64,000 nucleotides of DNA from Eubacterium ruminantium (GTDB lineage Bacteria > Bacillota > Clostridia > Lachnospirales > Lachnospiraceae), in assembly GCA_900108205.1 (NCBI GenBank), contig FNUU01000003.1, forward strand, positions 211,881-275,880, written 5' to 3'. Below, one piece after another: positions 27,901-37,061 of the stretch (its first letter is position 1; each line of letters starts with the position of its first letter). The position numbers and the translations under genes were made by a program. The notes beneath the pieces are model-generated. The model did no database searches. It had not been told where the DNA came from and was given only the letters and a program-made list of their open reading frames with translations.

Positions 27901-29375
27901 AGGCATTTACCATTATGAGTCCAACCTCCAGATCATCATTTATGATCGAAGTTCCGGACAGTATGGTGGATATGTTTGAGAATAGAAATTTTGTAAGTAA
28001 CTATTTCTCAGGCACCCAGGGAAATGAAAACTGGGAGAGCTATATCAGTGACAGCCGCGAGATACATGATCAGAATCTCGCAAGCAGAAAGAGCGCTGTA
28101 ACACCTGTCAGGACAGAAAATTACAGAAATCATAAATTTGATAATTATGATACATATGATGAGAATGCTTTATACGATGAGTATGAGGGCTACGGCGAGG
28201 ATGAGTATTATGAATCTGAAGCTGATGACAGCGGTTACGGCAGTACGATAACCTTCTCAGAAATCTCAGAGGAAGAAGCAGATAAGCTCGATGCTCCATA
28301 TGAAGAGCCGGAAAATGAGACATATAATGAATCTGAGTATTATGGCTATTCAGAGGAGATGCGTGCAGACGAGCAGAAGAAGACCGCTATGGAGAAACTT
28401 ATAGCCGCCGAGAAGGTAGTAGACCGTAAGGAATACGAGATGGCTGTAGGAAGAGCGGGAGCGGTTAATTATTCGGAAGTAACTGATTATGCTGATGGCA
28501 ATGCCCAGTATCAGAACAGTCCTTCAGCTTATCAGTATGGTAATTCAGGAATATCTGAAGAATACCTGAATAATGCATTAGAGCAGTTTAAGGAATCTCT
28601 CCGTAAGGAGATGGAACAGCAGCTTGCAGAAAAGGTCAAGTGGATTTCACTTGGAGCTGGCATAAATGCAGCAAATGCGGCAAATGCCGCCGTAGCTTCC
28701 GGTAATGCAGGAGTAAGAAAAACTGTATCAGGAAGAAAATCTTCTGAAACTGATGAGTACTTCGATATGTCAGATGATCTTGAAGAGACGGATTACAGCG
28801 GATCATATGATTATTCTGATGATGAAGATGAAGAATTTGGCGGCCTTGACGAATCTATGGATGAAGACGAGGAAGACATCTACACAGAGGATGAATCTGA
28901 ATTTGAAGATGAATCTGAATTCGAAGATGAATCTAAATTTGATGATGAAGTTGAATTCGAGGATGAAGATGAGGATGAAGATGAGGATGAAGATGATTCT
29001 GATGAAGGTGATTCTGATGAAGACGGATTTGATTATCCGGATGACAGTGATTCAGAAGAATCAGAAGATTCGGAAGATGATGAATTTGACGATGATGAGG
29101 ATGAAGACGAATTTGATATGGATGAAGATGAGTTTGATATAGATGAAGATGATGACGAGCCTGAATTTGATTCTGACGAAGACATCTTTGCAGATGATGA
29201 ATCAGAAGATTATGAACCTGCACCGTTCTTATTTGCAGAGCTTCTGGCTGAAGCGGCTGAGGAATATGCTGATATGAGCCTTGAAGAGAGAATGGAAGAA
29301 ATGGGTGAGGATGTGCTTGAGATCACTCTTGAAGAACTTGTTGATTATATCAAAAAACAGCGCAAGAAGAAATAA
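24990..29375 (+). CDS. PrgI-VirB4 fusion ATPase with acidic C-terminal tail
   Basis: 1461-aa T4SS motor. Residues ~1-85 form a PrgI-type membrane domain (two helices ~19-60, then DDEPMYIFIWHMMKYRAYPRRFYR), normally a separate gene. The VirB4 part follows: Walker A VGKSGSGKSYATKS (~627-640), LDPENEYSEL, Walker B VVVIDEAHVF (~867-876) and MQIVITQNIKDF. After ~1010 the protein continues with an Asp/Glu/Tyr-rich linker, a short helical stretch, and a strongly acidic tail (~1255-1425) of tandem EDESEFEDES-type and DEDEDED repeats. The acidic tail is not part of known VirB4 proteins and could bind basic substrates. The ribosome-binding site is weak. Confidence 0.9.
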   Translation: MRLIPGKTKVKIELFKKVTLTDIAVALIGLVIVALCSVSSLPGKWIFTGVIAAIFILILFRIDDEPMYIFIWHMMKYRAYPRRFYRIYDDKLISRDAYENAVDIVFNKDEDSEEGLSAEEAEAKEKEEKATKALFEKEEKKRLKEIIKEENKILKSKTSTEEEKDQVWLARAERSAARKLRKTAAREDTKSYEDMSDIIPFTGVKDGFIEYAGKYYGTVIEIDPVEFRFFSKYRRNNSIETCFGKVLRGLHGDYGANIVKLQRPILYDEYLDSEYNKLDDLRKSYESGLLSEEELKARVEIQYDRINEVRALCTDEKVIEGFYYLVLFETDKRRLETITRQAINSLEEGELKVRRLGSRELAIFLKYSNYLDFEEKDIDKIPEDKWVNWAMPETLKFSMRKIEVNNIITHNMMVVNYPAVVGDAWLAGVMSFPSTKVMVKITPMDKNKAIRTIDRSLTELRGQYLATSVDSKMLELQQHIETLSSLLVTLQQDNESLLSVSIYVTAYDLISSRENGTVDPDKDSYIPTVGDLKRALKRSWSEAGMKLGGMDFQQIQCFIGSQVSAYDPMIKEARGIPSNTIAGMFPWIFAHISDKGGIKLGTSDGVPVFINFFRRDSERVNSNMVIVGKSGSGKSYATKSLLTNLASEDAKIFILDPENEYSELAHTLHGKVINVGNALQGRLNPFHIITALDDDEAGTEGGGPGGSFATHLQFLEEFFRQILPDIDKDALEYLNSIVERLYLNFGITPDTDLSTLRAEDYPIFDDLYDVVLSEFERTNNEYLRQLLRSLVNYIAKFSSGGRNANIWNGPSTITTEENFSVFNFQSMLANRNTIIANAQMLLVLKYIDNEIIKNRDYNIRYGLNRKIVVVIDEAHVFIDTKFPVALDFMYQLAKRIRKYNGMQIVITQNIKDFVGSEEIARKSSAIINACQYSFVFGLAPNDMADLCKLYEKAGGINEREQEDIISAKRGQAFTIMSPTSRSSFMIEVPDSMVDMFENRNFVSNYFSGTQGNENWESYISDSREIHDQNLASRKSAVTPVRTENYRNHKFDNYDTYDENALYDEYEGYGEDEYYESEADDSGYGSTITFSEISEEEADKLDAPYEEPENETYNESEYYGYSEEMRADEQKKTAMEKLIAAEKVVDRKEYEMAVGRAGAVNYSEVTDYADGNAQYQNSPSAYQYGNSGISEEYLNNALEQFKESLRKEMEQQLAEKVKWISLGAGINAANAANAAVASGNAGVRKTVSGRKSSETDEYFDMSDDLEETDYSGSYDYSDDEDEEFGGLDESMDEDEEDIYTEDESEFEDESEFEDESKFDDEVEFEDEDEDEDEDEDDSDEGDSDEDGFDYPDDSDSEESEDSEDDEFDDDEDEDEFDMDEDEFDIDEDDDEPEFDSDEDIFADDESEDYEPAPFLFAELLAEAAEEYADMSLEERMEEMGEDVLEITLEELVDYIKKQRKKK

Positions 29376-29396
29376 TATTGCCGGGAGGACAAGCCA

Positions 29397-29702
29397 GTGG
29401 ATATTAAATTAGTAGATAGAGGAGATTTAGGTGAACTCCTTCTTTCAGGAGATCTGGATACGAAAACAGCAAGAGATGCGGATGCCATTTTCAGCAAGAT
29501 GGTTGAAAGATTTCATAACCTTACTTTAAACATGAAGGATCTGGATTATATATCCAGTGCGGGACTTCGTTCTATCAGAAATCTTTATGTAAAACTGAGT
29601 CAGAAAGGCGGAAAGCTGACACTGACAAATGTTAATGAAAATGTTATGGAAGTATTTGAGATAACAGGTCTTGCAGGACTGCTGAATATAAGGAAGCAGT
29701 AA
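29397..29702 (+). CDS. STAS-domain anti-sigma-factor antagonist (SpoIIAA/RsbV-like)
   Basis: 101-aa single STAS domain. The strand LGELLLSGDLDT, the helix after it, and the loop LDYISSAGLRSIRNL match SpoIIAA/RsbV proteins; the phosphoacceptor is most likely Ser54. In partner switching the unphosphorylated form binds an RsbW-type kinase and frees its target. It starts at GTG 29397 with GGGAGGAC upstream. It lies between VirB4 and the giant surface protein, with its kinase (37054) and phosphatase (37579) 7 kb downstream on the same strand. No sigma factor gene is in the operon, so the target may be part of the secretion system. Confidence 0.9.
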   Translation: MDIKLVDRGDLGELLLSGDLDTKTARDADAIFSKMVERFHNLTLNMKDLDYISSAGLRSIRNLYVKLSQKGGKLTLTNVNENVMEVFEITGLAGLLNIRKQ

Positions 29703-29745
29703 GGAGTTTCACGTTTTAACTGTACTGGAGAAGAGGTAATTTATT

Positions 29746-32700
29746 ATGAAAAAGAAAGGAATAATAAAAAGAATAGCGGCATTTATGGCACTTTCCGTTC
29801 TGCTTTCAGAGCTTCCAGTGCAGCACGTTGTTGAAGCAGCAGCTCCTGATGCTGTCAGTGAATCTGTCGAAGCGGTTTCCGGAGAGGAGATTCTTGAATC
29901 TTTGGGCGGATCTGTATTCCTGGCTGATAAAACAACAGAAGTCAGCAAGGATGACAAGACCAGCACAGAAGACAGCAAGGACGACAAGAAAAGCACAGAA
30001 GATGCAGGAAAAGATAAAGACAGCGAGAAGAAAGATGAACTTGTTAAGATAGAGTCTTATCATATCACTTCAAAAGAAGGTGAACCGGAATTTGAGCAGC
30101 TTAAGAATATGTCTGAGTGGGCGAACAGAAAGGAAACTGATACATCCAAAGAAAACATTTATTCGCTTACGGTTGCTACCGGTGCATCAGAAGGAAACAC
30201 AGTTCAGTATATCGCGATAAGATATAAGGACTCCCAAAATGTATCAAGAAAGCAGTTCATATTCCCGGGAGTAGATGCTTATGACAGAAGTGAAAAGCTT
30301 TTAGAACATATATGCGGAGAAGATGTAAATAAATCTTATGGAACAAGCCTTCTTGCTTCATTTGGATATGAAGAAAAATATGAAGCGACAAAAACACTTA
30401 AACCATGGACAGTTCAGGATTTTATCTTTGAAGCAGAATCTGATATTGCTTCAGTTGAAAGTATTGATGTATACCTTGCTCAGGGAAGCTGGACCATACA
30501 GGGCCTTGCGGTTTACAAGGTGACAGGAATAAAAGGCTATGAAGAGTATGGATTGGTATCAGGAAGCCGATTCCTTGATTTCAAGGGCTATCTGGTGGCT
30601 GATATTGTTAAAAATAACAGCGGTCAGCTTACTCTTTCAACTGCCGGATGTGATTCTCTTATTGCTATAGGCGCGGTAGGTTCAGGTACTGCATACTGCG
30701 ATATCAATAGTTATGATGCTGATCAGGTAACAAAGGATTATGCAGCCGACAGCTCGATTTATACCCTGAGACTGGACCTTGCGGATCAGATGAAAGCGGG
30801 CTTTGAGTCTTTCCTTAATGGCAATGCCGTATCCATGAGCAATTATGATGGTATTATTGAGGACCTTGCCATAGAGATTCAGTATAAAGATAAAAGAGGA
30901 TGGGTCAGAAAGGTAACAATACCATATATTCTCAGCTGTTATGCAGAGGCAATGAAAATGTCGCCTGATGCAAAGCTTATAGGCTTTGGTCAGAGAGGGG
31001 ATACGTTAGCGTTCCAGGGATTTTTCCCTGAAATGTCTTCTATTGTTACAAATCCCATATTATATCTGGGCAAGGCGGCACGTACAGAAGTCGAAAAAAA
31101 TGGAATCTCCATCATGACAGAGAATAGCAATCAGAGTGCTAATGTTCAGAACCGTATCAAGAAAAACAGAGAACAGATTGAAGTAACAAATACAGATGAT
31201 ATTAAAATAGTCGGTTTATCAGTATACAAGGGTGGCTGTATGACATATACCCAGGATGGAATTGATTCGAATGGAAAAGAAATCCCGGGTGCGACACTTC
31301 TTTATACATTTGAAAATGAAAGTCCGCTTATGTATTATACCACCACCGATCCAAACGGAAGACTTATTAAAGCAGGTGGTAAAGATTCATATAAGTTCAC
31401 AGCATATAAATCAGGACCTGTTGTTGCAGCAAAGACAGGAAATGATATGTTCCTTGTAACAATCACGACAAGTACCAGAGTCCGTGCAGGAACATCAAAC
31501 GAAGTTGCTCTGAGAATTCATTATTCAGACAGAGATAATAAAAAATTCAAAACACAGACATATAATGTTAAAACAGCTGCAAATGAGCTCTATGGTTACT
31601 GGCCGACGGTTGAGGGAAAGGACTTTATAGCTTATGAAGGCCTTAAGGAAGGTAATTCGGTATCATTCCTTATTGATGCAATGAACCTTAAGTCCCTTAA
31701 TGCAGCAGAGATATCACTCCTCGGAGATGATGAGTGGCAGCTGAACAATATGACAATATCATATGTCGACACTGTTAAACCAAGAAGAGCATATCTTTAT
31801 AATGAAAAAGCAGGAAAGAGCGAAAGCAGATTCTGGATCGAACGTCCGATGGTTTCTGCTCAGATATTCGATCTTGCGAATACAGAATATATCGTCACTG
31901 ATGAAGAAGGAAGCGTCATTGACGTAGAAGGTAATAAGATCATAACAGAGAAAGTTGCCGTACTGGATGAAGATGGAAATCCGACATTTGACGATGATGG
32001 AAATCAGGTTTTTGAAGAGGTTAATGTAGGTAAAGATAAAACTCTCAGAAAGGGTACGGAAATACTCTTTACAGCATATCAGAAGATGGTACTTAACTTT
32101 AATGCTGAGATGGTAGGTGACATCAGAGATGCAGAGTATGCAGATGTACGTTACAAGATGTCTTATGAACAGACAGGCATCGACTGGGGCTTCTTCAGAA
32201 GTAAGAAAACCTATGAGATAGGTGTAAAGGTAGCTAAGGATTCGGAATTTGATACCGGAAACGGTGATTCAGGTTCCCATAACTATTTCTATTTCCAGCT
32301 CATATTTAAAAATGGACGAAGCGGTTATGTACTTGCGAATCAGCAGCTTTCCAGTGATGGTTTCAGGTCCGGTAAGCTGGAGACATTTACCATAAAAACC
32401 AATCAGGATTATGGTGAATTAACTGCTATAAGGATCATTCCGGAAGATCTTTCTCAGGATTCCGATCCGTACGATAAGCTTAATATCGATCAGGTCACTG
32501 TATCTGAACGAACAAATGGTGGTTCATATATGAATTACGTGATCGATCAGATCGGTTGGATTGAGATTGACTACAGAGATGAGATGGAACAGGTTTCTCC
32601 GGATGGACTTAAAGCAAGAAGTGAGGAACAGATTGCAAGATACTTCAGAGTGACAAATAAATCACGAGCAGTTAAGCTGCTTATGGAGATAGCTACCATG

Positions 32701-35217
32701 CCATGGGATAATGATTATTATCAGTTCCAGGGCTCGGTACTCGGAGAGATCGTATATATCAGTTCAACAACGAATAAGGTAGAAACAGCAACGTTCGATG
32801 TGGTTCAATGTATTGCGAACTACATGAATAAAACAGCTATTTCAACAGAAGCTGCAACGGATCCAAACTCACAGGTGGTTAAGGCAGCGGGATTAAATAC
32901 AATTTCGGATCCGGAATGGATGTTCCGTGAGAACCATATGGACAGACTTATACTTCCGGCAATACCGGATCTTAAGATTCTTAAGAGCGTGCAGTTTACA
33001 TGTACCAGCCGAAATGGTTATCCGGCAATCTGGAACATCGGTACGGTAACAGTTTCTCAGATACTTGAGGATGGTACCGTAAGTATCAACAGCTATGAAG
33101 AGTATTACAGAGATATGAGCACCAAGAAGCTCTGGAAGAGGGCTACAGAGGATGTTGTTTCTACTACAATTCCTATTGGTAAAGCTCAGAAAACAAAGGT
33201 TATAGATTTTTCATACAATGAGATTTCATGGACATCAGACGAATGGGCAACACCGGTTTCCAGAGTGCCGGAATCAAATGATGATATTGTAAATATTTAT
33301 CTCATACCTTCGGCAGACTCAAGAAACATTAAGGGAGTCAGTGTTAAATCAGCACTTCAGTATGCACTGCCATATTCACAGTACATGCAGATAAGTAATG
33401 ATTCCATGAAGGTTGCCAATAGTGGAACAAAGAATGCAATGTTCTATCTGAAGAATATAAGCGTTCCGAATTTCTCTATGGCAGGTAAGCTTTCGATACA
33501 ATGTACGAATTCAGACATAACTTTTGATCATGCTATTGTACAGCATGTTAAAGAAGATACGGTTATACAAACGTATACATATTCATTTGCTGATTCATCA
33601 GCGGTACTGGGAGCTGAAGCACCTCCGATTTCAATGAATTCGTATATCGAGAAAAATGAGCAGAAGGTTGATATTCAGCTTGGAAGGAATACACCTCTTC
33701 AGGAACTTACTCCTATGAAGAGAGATATAGCAGTAGCGATTAATTATACATCTACGCTTGATCCGACTAATACGGAGTATTCTTCAAACTTCATTTATTT
33801 GACGGATCTGGGATATGATTCAATAGAGGAAGGACTTTTTGCGGAGTTTAAATTCAGAATACCATTTGTTAAAGAGGTTACCGGATATACCATAGGTGCT
33901 TTCGGAAATCTTACAGGTCGTGTTGATGGTTCGTGTGTATTCAATTATGACGTGCTTGATACAGCAGATGATCCTCTTACAGGTGACTGGTATTCAACAA
34001 AGAGTTCGGTTAAGAGTTATTCCGGAATGATCGGTTCTTATGCACTTAAGGACAGGATCGCAAAGCATAGAGCTACATCAAATGAATTTCATGGTGATGA
34101 CAGTATAGTACCTGTTTCAATAGAGTTTACGACTGCAGAAGCAACAAGCTCAGGAGACAGCGGAACCAATTCTCAGGTAAGAATGAGATTTAACTATACT
34201 GATGATAAGGGTAATGCAAGAACCAAGACATACTCAGACATCACAAAGTATATTCAGGGTGATACAAAGCAGTTTGTAACAGGAGAGACCCAGACAGTTA
34301 AGGTGTTCCTCCCTGAGATGAATTCGAAGCTGTCAATCACATCTATCGATATACTTCCATACAATGGAGTTATTGTTACAGACAGTACAGCAATGTCTAT
34401 GGCAAATGATATTACAGATGCCCAGACTGCTACAAATACTGATGCTGTAAGCCAGACCGAGAAGGAAGAAATGATGGATGACTTCGAGAAAATGGTAGCT
34501 AACAGAAATGCAAGCTGGACCATTGAAAAGTTTGTGCTTACCATTGCGGAAGGCATAAAGGCAGCTCCTATCAAGAGAACAGTTAACTTACAGTTCAGAG
34601 GTATTAAAAACGGCGGTAAGCTTCTGCTGAACAACCTCGATATGGAAACAAGAGTAAGCAGAAACGGCTCAGGCAATACGCTTGTTGAGTCAGGACTCCT
34701 TAAGCTTGTTGCAAGACAGGGCGATGTACTTACTGTTTCAGTTATCGTATATGACTCGAGTGCAGGTTATAAGGTTAAAGCCTATAAGGCAGTTGGCGAG
34801 GCAGAGAAGAATATTACATCAAAGACTGTGAAGAGGGCTTCGGATCTGGCATTCAGCTTTACAGTTCCAAATGAAGCCGGTGTTTACAGAATTTATGTAT
34901 CAGCTGTGGATGCACCTGATAAGATCGATGTGATAGAAGTTACGGTTGAAGATGTTCCTACAACCACAGAGAAAAAAGAGACAGAAACCACAGAGGAATC
35001 AACAGAAAAGGCTACTGAGTCAACATCAGAAACAACAACTGAGGCAACAACAGAGTCAACTACCGAAGCAACCACTGAGTCTACCACAGAGTCAACTACA
35101 GAAGAGAGTACTTCTGAGGAGAATTCTGATAATACTACAGAAGAAACCAGTGAAGATACAACCGAGGCAGGTAATACGGAAGGTGAGCTTCCGGTAGTAC
35201 CTCCGGAAGAAAATTAA
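29746..35217 (+). CDS. giant secreted/surface protein of the secretion operon
   Basis: 1823-aa exported protein. Signal peptide ~1-32 (MKKKGIIKRIAAFMALSVLL ... VEAAA), then a Lys/Asp/Ser-rich linker (~60-100). The large beta-rich body contains several look-alike modules centred on strands such as VALRIHYSDRDNKKFK, LAIEIQYKDKRGWVRK and VRMRFNYTDDKGNARTK. One stretch (~855-930) resembles a PLAT-type beta-sandwich. A C-terminal Thr/Glu-rich stalk (~1735-1810) ends in GELPVVPPEEN. I see no sortase LPXTG motif or terminal hydrophobic helix, so attachment is unclear. It may be the extracellular tip, adhesin or scaffold of the T4SS (inference from its place in the operon). Confidence 0.75.
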   Translation: MKKKGIIKRIAAFMALSVLLSELPVQHVVEAAAPDAVSESVEAVSGEEILESLGGSVFLADKTTEVSKDDKTSTEDSKDDKKSTEDAGKDKDSEKKDELVKIESYHITSKEGEPEFEQLKNMSEWANRKETDTSKENIYSLTVATGASEGNTVQYIAIRYKDSQNVSRKQFIFPGVDAYDRSEKLLEHICGEDVNKSYGTSLLASFGYEEKYEATKTLKPWTVQDFIFEAESDIASVESIDVYLAQGSWTIQGLAVYKVTGIKGYEEYGLVSGSRFLDFKGYLVADIVKNNSGQLTLSTAGCDSLIAIGAVGSGTAYCDINSYDADQVTKDYAADSSIYTLRLDLADQMKAGFESFLNGNAVSMSNYDGIIEDLAIEIQYKDKRGWVRKVTIPYILSCYAEAMKMSPDAKLIGFGQRGDTLAFQGFFPEMSSIVTNPILYLGKAARTEVEKNGISIMTENSNQSANVQNRIKKNREQIEVTNTDDIKIVGLSVYKGGCMTYTQDGIDSNGKEIPGATLLYTFENESPLMYYTTTDPNGRLIKAGGKDSYKFTAYKSGPVVAAKTGNDMFLVTITTSTRVRAGTSNEVALRIHYSDRDNKKFKTQTYNVKTAANELYGYWPTVEGKDFIAYEGLKEGNSVSFLIDAMNLKSLNAAEISLLGDDEWQLNNMTISYVDTVKPRRAYLYNEKAGKSESRFWIERPMVSAQIFDLANTEYIVTDEEGSVIDVEGNKIITEKVAVLDEDGNPTFDDDGNQVFEEVNVGKDKTLRKGTEILFTAYQKMVLNFNAEMVGDIRDAEYADVRYKMSYEQTGIDWGFFRSKKTYEIGVKVAKDSEFDTGNGDSGSHNYFYFQLIFKNGRSGYVLANQQLSSDGFRSGKLETFTIKTNQDYGELTAIRIIPEDLSQDSDPYDKLNIDQVTVSERTNGGSYMNYVIDQIGWIEIDYRDEMEQVSPDGLKARSEEQIARYFRVTNKSRAVKLLMEIATMPWDNDYYQFQGSVLGEIVYISSTTNKVETATFDVVQCIANYMNKTAISTEAATDPNSQVVKAAGLNTISDPEWMFRENHMDRLILPAIPDLKILKSVQFTCTSRNGYPAIWNIGTVTVSQILEDGTVSINSYEEYYRDMSTKKLWKRATEDVVSTTIPIGKAQKTKVIDFSYNEISWTSDEWATPVSRVPESNDDIVNIYLIPSADSRNIKGVSVKSALQYALPYSQYMQISNDSMKVANSGTKNAMFYLKNISVPNFSMAGKLSIQCTNSDITFDHAIVQHVKEDTVIQTYTYSFADSSAVLGAEAPPISMNSYIEKNEQKVDIQLGRNTPLQELTPMKRDIAVAINYTSTLDPTNTEYSSNFIYLTDLGYDSIEEGLFAEFKFRIPFVKEVTGYTIGAFGNLTGRVDGSCVFNYDVLDTADDPLTGDWYSTKSSVKSYSGMIGSYALKDRIAKHRATSNEFHGDDSIVPVSIEFTTAEATSSGDSGTNSQVRMRFNYTDDKGNARTKTYSDITKYIQGDTKQFVTGETQTVKVFLPEMNSKLSITSIDILPYNGVIVTDSTAMSMANDITDAQTATNTDAVSQTEKEEMMDDFEKMVANRNASWTIEKFVLTIAEGIKAAPIKRTVNLQFRGIKNGGKLLLNNLDMETRVSRNGSGNTLVESGLLKLVARQGDVLTVSVIVYDSSAGYKVKAYKAVGEAEKNITSKTVKRASDLAFSFTVPNEAGVYRIYVSAVDAPDKIDVIEVTVEDVPTTTEKKETETTEESTEKATESTSETTTEATTESTTEATTESTTESTTEESTSEENSDNTTEETSEDTTEAGNTEGELPVVPPEEN

Positions 35218-35230
35218 CAGAGGATGGATT

Positions 35231-36202
35231 ATGAAGAAGAAGATTGTGATCATTTGCAGTATAGCGATAGCTGTGATCATTGCAGTACTCCTGTTTATGG
35301 CAGTGGTACTGAGTAAGCAGAAGAAAGAAGATGGAAAGAATAAGCTTTTTGCTGATACAAGCTATCCCTGTACATATGAGATAAAGGGCAGTAATATTGA
35401 ACTTACCCTGGACGGCAGCAAGACATCTGATCTTTTATGGAATGCCAAGGCTGATCTGGATGGTTACGTTGATATTCAGGCTAAGAAGGAAGAGAAGAAT
35501 GGTAAAGTGACATTTGTTATCGCTCCTCTTAAGACCGGAATGACTACCATCAGTTTTTCTAAGGCGAATATCATAGAGGATGAAGAATATACGGCTGTAA
35601 ATGCACTTATCACAGTCATTAATAGGGAAGAAGATGGAGTTCTCAGTGCTGAAGTCTATGCTGATAATTCATATCTGTATGATTTCGGCGGAGAAACCTG
35701 TGGCAAAGCTACAGAGGATCCATTTATTCTTCTGAATGATGATGGAACGGCAAAGATATATTTTACAACCTCCGGTTCAAAATGGACCATGAAGGATCCT
35801 GAGGGAAAAGTATTTTGCGGATCTTTTGAAGTGAATGATATAGATCCGAGAAATTATACCGAAGAAACCGAAACGGCTAAGATATATTATGTTTTTGATT
35901 CGGAATACAGTGGTTTCGGAATAGCAAGCTCTTCGGATGCTGAGGAAGAAACCATCACTCAGAATACTTCTGAGGAGGTGGTTACTGAAGCCCCGGAGAA
36001 TGGTGAAGCCGGAAGCAACATGCTTAGTTCAGATACTGGCGAATCTGAAACTGCCGTCAAACCGCAGGAGGTAACTACTCTGAGGGATACCGTGGTTGAG
36101 ATGGTTCATGAGGGAGATGGTAAGAAGGAATATATAAATGTAAAGGTTTATTCAAATCATACCATCTTTATTTCAAAGAGTAATAAAAAGAACGGAAAGT
36201 AA
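35231..36202 (+). CDS. single-pass membrane protein of the secretion operon
   Basis: 323 aa with one N-terminal transmembrane helix (~4-28) and an extracytoplasmic part: a beta-rich domain at ~40-225 and a Glu/Thr/Ser-rich segment at ~235-285, then a short beta strand. The topology matches VirB8/TcpC-type components (one N-terminal helix, soluble outside domain), but no sequence motif confirms it. It starts 13 nt after the giant surface-protein gene, with CAGAGGATGG upstream. Function unknown. Confidence 0.65.
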   Translation: MKKKIVIICSIAIAVIIAVLLFMAVVLSKQKKEDGKNKLFADTSYPCTYEIKGSNIELTLDGSKTSDLLWNAKADLDGYVDIQAKKEEKNGKVTFVIAPLKTGMTTISFSKANIIEDEEYTAVNALITVINREEDGVLSAEVYADNSYLYDFGGETCGKATEDPFILLNDDGTAKIYFTTSGSKWTMKDPEGKVFCGSFEVNDIDPRNYTEETETAKIYYVFDSEYSGFGIASSSDAEEETITQNTSEEVVTEAPENGEAGSNMLSSDTGESETAVKPQEVTTLRDTVVEMVHEGDGKKEYINVKVYSNHTIFISKSNKKNGK

Positions 36203-36230
36203 TTTATCCGGTTTATGAATTATAATTAAC

Positions 36231-36277
36231 AGCCGGTTTATGAGGTTGATAAAGCCTTCGTAATACCGGCTTTTTTA
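36231..36277 (+). terminator. internal hairpin terminator in the secretion operon
   Basis: GCCGGT (36232 onwards) pairs with ACCGGC (36265-36270) around an inner stem, followed by T6. It ends just before the Shine-Dalgarno of the next gene. It probably lowers expression of the regulatory genes relative to the structural ones. Confidence 0.6.
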
Positions 36278-36290
36278 TGAGGTGATAAGG

Positions 36291-37061
36291 GTGCTGACAA
36301 AGAAGAGCAAGAGTAATATCCTATTAATGGAAGTTCGACAGATACTTTTGGGAAATATGGTGCGTGATGAAGGCGGAAAGTATGTTGCCCTGAACCAGAG
36401 AAGATTTCCTGTCTATGGAATAGCTGACGGTGCTCAGAAGGTTAAAACTGTCGGCATCACGAGAAAAAATTATATTTACAGTACAGAGACCAAAAATAAT
36501 CAAAATGCATTATTTGAGGCCGGCAAGATCATGAACAGCATAGGACGTATGGTGGAGATACAGTCTATTGATAATAATGTTGCCTGTCTTGTCAGAACTT
36601 ATATTTTCTATCCGGTGGTTCTTGTAATGTACGAGAATGAGGAAAAAGAGATACAGCTTTCAGCCTTTACGGGAAGAAGTTTTACAGCCAGACTTGCTAT
36701 TTATTGTGCAAGAAGAAAATTCGATAAAGGTGCCGGAGCGTTTCTGGATATGGATGAGACAAGAAAAGATGTGGATTTTCCGGAAAGTTTCATAGACAGA
36801 AGCAAACTGATATCAAGAAAAGAAAAGAAGGTACTGAAAAAACTGGAAAAACAGAAAAAGCTTCAGGAACAGAGGAAGGTTGTCGGAAAAAGTAAAAAAA
36901 GGCTTATTTCCGATGATGATACTTTTGAAGCTTCTGAGAAAGCCTTTGAATATAAAAAGACCTTGCCGGAGGATTTTGAACCGGTGTATGAAGATGATGA
37001 AATGTGGGATGGTTATAACTGGGTACCAGTAAAAAAGGGAGGTAAAGATATAGATGAGTGA
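36291..37061 (+). CDS. uncharacterised cytoplasmic protein next to the RsbW-like kinase
   Basis: 256-aa soluble protein. Residues ~1-155 form a mixed alpha/beta domain I do not recognise (LLMEVRQILLGNMVRDEGG, NEEKEIQLSAFTGRSF). A Lys/Glu-rich helical segment (~180-215) and an acidic C-terminus follow. I prefer GTG 36291, because GAGGTG lies 6 nt upstream; GTG 36282 is also in frame. Its 3' end overlaps the kinase start by 8 nt, so the two are translationally coupled. This coupling suggests it belongs to the partner-switching module, possibly as the regulated target (inference). Confidence 0.55.
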   Translation: MLTKKSKSNILLMEVRQILLGNMVRDEGGKYVALNQRRFPVYGIADGAQKVKTVGITRKNYIYSTETKNNQNALFEAGKIMNSIGRMVEIQSIDNNVACLVRTYIFYPVVLVMYENEEKEIQLSAFTGRSFTARLAIYCARRKFDKGAGAFLDMDETRKDVDFPESFIDRSKLISRKEKKVLKKLEKQKKLQEQRKVVGKSKKRLISDDDTFEASEKAFEYKKTLPEDFEPVYEDDEMWDGYNWVPVKKGGKDIDE

